Shown here in pieces: positions 5,924 to 8,144 of a stretch of DNA of 8,144 bases. The translations under genes and the position numbers were made by a program. The notes beneath the pieces were generated by a model that saw only the letters and a program-made list of their open reading frames with translations, searched no databases and was not told the DNA's origin. The stretch covers positions 1-8,144 of the forward strand of contig JAIJUV010000108.1 of NCBI GenBank assembly GCA_022732315.1, in the 5' to 3' direction. Within the stretch, counting starts at the first letter, position 1. Each line of letters starts with the position of its first letter. Source of the stretch: Prevotella sp. (lineage in GTDB: Bacteria; Bacteroidota; Bacteroidia; Bacteroidales; Bacteroidaceae).

Positions 5924-5953
5924 AAAAAGGCTACCCATCCAGGTAACCTTTTT
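5924..5953 (-). terminator. Intrinsic terminator after the CPBP protease gene
   Basis: On the - strand AAAAAGG-T-TACC (5953-5942) pairs with GGTA-G-CCTTTTT (5935-5924), with one internal mismatch (5931/5946) and a six-base loop, followed by a T run to 5923. It begins 17 bases after the CPBP stop codon. A-rich and T-rich arms make it potentially active in both directions. Confidence 0.75.
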
Positions 5954-5970
5954 ACTCGTTTATCTATCTC

Positions 5971-6819
5971 TTAAGCCTTGCCTTTCTGAACTCTATCTCT
6001 CTTTAATCTGATAATCATCTGTATAAAACTTGGAATCATGATGCAGAGTGAGAAGCCTACGGCGTAATATACGGTCTTCTCATCGCCATGGAAAAGGTCG
6101 ATTAGCTTGCCGTCGCTCTGCGGCATGATATTGGTAAGTACATACGCCATCGTATTATTTATCCAGTGGAGCAGGATGCCTGGAACAAGACTGCCGGTGC
6201 GATAATACATCCATCCCAGAAGCAAGCCCATCAGAAGGGCATTGATAAACTGTGCCGCGTTGAAATGAGCCAAACCAAACAACGCTGCAGAGATGATGAT
6301 GGCTACCCAATGGTTCTTCTTGCTCATGATGCCCAGCAGGGTGCGGAGGATGGCTCCACGGAACACTACCTCCTCGGCAAGAGGCGCCAGGATGCCGACC
6401 GCTACATAGCCCCAAGGCTCCTTCATCAGCGAGGTGAATATCTGCTGAGTATTCTCATCCATCTCGATGCCCAGCTGTTCATAGAGGAACGACAGAGGAA
6501 TGATGGTGCCCAAGGTGAACAATGCCACCCAGAGAAGCGTGCCCCAAGGCTTGGAAAGCAGATAACTGCGGGTAAGCGGCGTCCACTTCGTCTTCAGGAA
6601 GATGATGAGGGTGATGACACTGCTGAACACCGAAATAAGCGCCGTAAGAATGGCGTTACCGCCCGTATTTGCTGCCTGAAGCGTTGCCTGATAACCTTCA
6701 CCCTTGATGCCTGCCCAGATTCCTGCACCGGCATACATCATGATGATTTGTACTACTATAAATATAATAAGGTAGAGGACTACATCCGTCAAACCTCTCT
6801 TTAAATTAATCTTTGCCAT
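5971..6819 (-). CDS. CPBP family intramembrane metalloprotease
   Basis: 282-residue inner-membrane protein with about seven or eight hydrophobic segments (first about 11-31, then 55-75, 92-112, 137-148, 170-185, 190-205, 209-229, 250-270). The three CPBP/Abi motifs are complete: EEVVFR at 149-154 (E149, E150, R154), FGLAH at 181-185 (H185) and HWINN at 218-222 (H218, N222). These residues carry the metal and catalytic glutamates of type II CAAX prenyl endopeptidase-like proteases. Bacterial members serve in bacteriocin self-immunity, peptide maturation or unknown proteolysis; nothing here points to a bacteriocin locus, so the substrate is unknown. The C-terminus is short, basic and cytoplasmic (RLKRDRVQKGKA). 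The start at 6819 gives MAKINLKRGL, a basic lead-in to the first helix. The spacer to ribF is 51 bp and holds the AT-rich repeat; a terminator follows. Confidence 0.93.
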   Translation of the reverse strand: MAKINLKRGLTDVVLYLIIFIVVQIIMMYAGAGIWAGIKGEGYQATLQAANTGGNAILTALISVFSSVITLIIFLKTKWTPLTRSYLLSKPWGTLLWVALFTLGTIIPLSFLYEQLGIEMDENTQQIFTSLMKEPWGYVAVGILAPLAEEVVFRGAILRTLLGIMSKKNHWVAIIISAALFGLAHFNAAQFINALLMGLLLGWMYYRTGSLVPGILLHWINNTMAYVLTNIMPQSDGKLIDLFHGDEKTVYYAVGFSLCIMIPSFIQMIIRLKRDRVQKGKA

Positions 6820-6824
6820 TGCTT

Positions 6825-6871
6825 TTATAGTTTATAATTAACTGTTTTATAGTTAATAGCATTCCTGCTAT
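6825..6871. repeat. AT-rich spacer repeat between ribF and the CPBP gene
   Basis: This spacer carries the same words as the speA-argB spacer (TATAGTTTATA at 6827-6837, ATAGTTAATAG at 6849-6859). ATTAACT (6837-6843) pairs with AGTTAAT (6851-6857) around a seven-base loop. A second small hairpin, ATAGCA (6856-6861) with TGCTAT (6866-6871), abuts the ribF stop codon. No T run makes this a convincing terminator, so ribF and the CPBP gene may be co-transcribed. Confidence 0.6.
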
Positions 6872-7809
6872 CATTCCGCTTCCTTTTCGAAGAGATCCAG
6901 CACGGTCTGCTCATCCACCTTCAGTTGCGCCGCCAACTCCTCGGGACCGTCAAACTTCCGTTCGCCCCTTATCCGCTTCATGAAGCCCACGAGCAGGAGC
7001 TGGTCGTAGATGTCGCCATCAAAATTGAAGATATGCGTCTCCAGCGTTATCTGCTTCCCATTGAAGGTAGGGCGATTGCCCACATTCATCATTCCCCGTT
7101 TCCATACCACCGAGTTCTCCAGTCTCACCTTTACGGCATAGACGCCAGGGGCAGGAATCATCTGTCCGAAGTGAGAGATATCGAGATTGGCTGTAGGGAA
7201 ACCGAGCTTTCTGCCTTCGTGGAATCCGTTCACCACCTTTCCGATAATGGTATAAGGGAAACCGAGGCACCGGGCTGCCATCTCCACTTCTCCCTCTTTC
7301 AGCAAAGAGCGGATTACGGAAGAAGAGATGTTGATGCCGTCTATCTGGAAGGCCTCGTTCCTGATTACCTCGATGCCCATCTCCTTGCCGTAGCGCACAT
7401 AATCCTCAAAAGTCTCTGCACGGTTGTGACCGAAGCGATGATCGTAGCCGATGAAGAGTTTCCTTACGTTGAGATGATTGTGGAGCACCTGCTGCATAAA
7501 CTCTCTTGCCGACATCGCAGCCATCGCCTTGTCGAAATGCAGCACCACGGCATTAGCCACTTCAGTCTTCGAAAGCAGCAGCAGTTTGGAATCGAGCGTA
7601 CTCAGCATCTCTGGCTGATAATCCGCCTGCAAAACCTTGCGGGGATGCGCATCGAAGGTGATGACGGTGGATTGCAAGCCATCCTTTCGTGCTGTCTCTA
7701 CGAGATGATGAATCAGGAACTGATGTCCACGATGCACCCCGTCGAAGAAACCGATGGTTGCCACACATGGCGGCAACTGCACGGTATCGTTATAATGTAT
7801 TGTATTCAT
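6871..7809 (-). CDS. ribF: Bifunctional riboflavin kinase / FAD synthetase
   Basis: Cytoplasmic enzyme that phosphorylates riboflavin to FMN and adenylylates FMN to FAD. It has 312 residues, the usual bacterial RibF length. The N-terminal nucleotidyltransferase (about 12-170) shows GFFDGVHRGH at 20-29, TFDAHPRKVL at 51-60, GYDHRFGHNR at 121-130 and ISSSVIR at 161-167. The C-terminal flavokinase (about 182-310) shows GKVVNGFHEGRKLGFPTANL at 190-209 (the PTAN motif at 205-208), GVYAVKV at 222-228, MNVGNRPTF at 241-249 and LETHIF with catalytic E257, then RGERKF at 281-286. Both active sites look intact. The ATG at 7809 lies one base after the stop codon of the P-type ATPase gene (TAG-A-ATG), which suggests translational coupling. 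No FMN riboswitch is visible, as expected inside an operon. Confidence 0.97.
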   Translation of the reverse strand: MNTIHYNDTVQLPPCVATIGFFDGVHRGHQFLIHHLVETARKDGLQSTVITFDAHPRKVLQADYQPEMLSTLDSKLLLLSKTEVANAVVLHFDKAMAAMSAREFMQQVLHNHLNVRKLFIGYDHRFGHNRAETFEDYVRYGKEMGIEVIRNEAFQIDGINISSSVIRSLLKEGEVEMAARCLGFPYTIIGKVVNGFHEGRKLGFPTANLDISHFGQMIPAPGVYAVKVRLENSVVWKRGMMNVGNRPTFNGKQITLETHIFNFDGDIYDQLLLVGFMKRIRGERKFDGPEELAAQLKVDEQTVLDLFEKEAE

Positions 7810-7810
7810 T

Positions 7811-8144
7811 CTATCTTCTCTTTGCTATCATTCTCTTAAAAGCTCTCCATAGCTCGCCCACCCAGAGCACAACAGAGGTGGAACCGATGATGAGCAGCCA
7901 CTCGTGGAGCGACAATGGTGTGGTACGGAACATTTCGCCACCAAAGGTGACGATAATCCACTGACCCACCAAGACCAGTACAAGCACCAGAATCATTCCC
8001 CTATCCTTCAGGAAATGGCGGAAGGCGGTGTGATGACTCATCAGCGCCTTGGCATTGAAGAGGTTCCAGAACTGAATCATCACGAAGGTGGTGAAGAACA
8101 TGGTCAGTTCATGCACATCTACTCCACCCTTGCCTCTGCGCTCG
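7811..8144 (-). CDS. P-type cation (probably calcium) ATPase, C-terminal part only
   Basis: Only the last 110 residues are in the window; the frame is open through the right edge, so the start and all catalytic motifs (DKTGT etc.) lie outside. Three membrane helices are visible at about 12-31 (ELTMFFTTFVMIQFWNLFNA), 49-68 and 80-99, ending in a basic tail FKRMIAKRR. The FFTTFVMIQFWNLFNAKA segment is characteristic of the last transmembrane helices (Cation_ATPase_C) of PMCA/SERCA-like P2 ATPases, which drive Ca2+ export with ATP; the exact ion is inferred. A GTG at 8116 and an ATG at 8118 out of frame are not real starts. The gene ends one base before ribF. Confidence 0.8.
   Translation of the reverse strand, partial: ERRGKGGVDVHELTMFFTTFVMIQFWNLFNAKALMSHHTAFRHFLKDRGMILVLVLVLVGQWIIVTFGGEMFRTTPLSLHEWLLIIGSTSVVLWVGELWRAFKRMIAKRR

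Noticed and set aside
5879..5938. Longer phosphatase start at 5938
   Set aside because: That ATG lies in the loop of the upstream intrinsic terminator, and the extra 20 residues are a repeat-coded stretch; the ATG at 5878 is a better start.
5971..6819. Bacteriocin immunity locus built around the CPBP protease
   Set aside because: No small leader peptide, double-glycine motif or ABC exporter is nearby; the neighbours are ribF and a phosphatase.
6925..7839. 304-codon open frame on the + strand opposite ribF
   Set aside because: It is antisense to a fully conserved RibF and its translation is His/Arg-rich without recognisable domains; a shadow frame.

Overview
The window looks like chromosome of a Bacteroidales bacterium, most likely Prevotella/Segatella. 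The reasons are the SpeA and RibF sequence style, a TAnnTTTG promoter element, an ECF sigma factor overlapping a small single-pass membrane protein, a DUF234-type ATPase, and AT-rich AACTATTAACTATAAAC-type spacer repeats. The genus is inferred from recalled family features, not from a database search.

Left part, + strand (1-3679): speA (arginine decarboxylase, 5' end outside the window) and argB (N-acyl-glutamate kinase) lie in tandem, separated by a spacer holding a perfect 15-bp inverted repeat. Next comes a two-gene unit of ECF sigma factor and putative membrane anti-sigma factor. The two genes overlap by 11 bp and are preceded by an ECF-type promoter (TGTAAC-N16-CGTC), which suggests autoregulation.

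Middle (3680-5032): a 370-bp gene-free stretch holds a textbook intrinsic terminator and a perfect 28-bp inverted repeat whose right arm runs into a Bacteroidetes-type promoter. That promoter would drive a 294-codon P-loop ATPase gene. The protein begins and ends like a full-length DUF234-type ATPase but lacks the middle-to-C-terminal part. It is best explained as an in-frame internal deletion that joined two GVTHN-like coding segments. Downstream are a G9 tract and a palindrome in the convergent spacer.

Right part, - strand (8144 down to 5033): the 3' end of a P-type cation ATPase, ribF (riboflavin kinase/FAD synthetase), a CPBP intramembrane metalloprotease, an intrinsic terminator, and a PP2C-like phosphatase. 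The P-type ATPase and ribF are separated by one base and are probably translationally coupled. A second copy of the AT-rich spacer repeat lies between ribF and the CPBP gene.

Most of the window is ordinary housekeeping and regulatory sequence. The parts most worth a second look are the inverted-repeat promoter with its internally deleted ATPase, and the ECF autoregulation signal.
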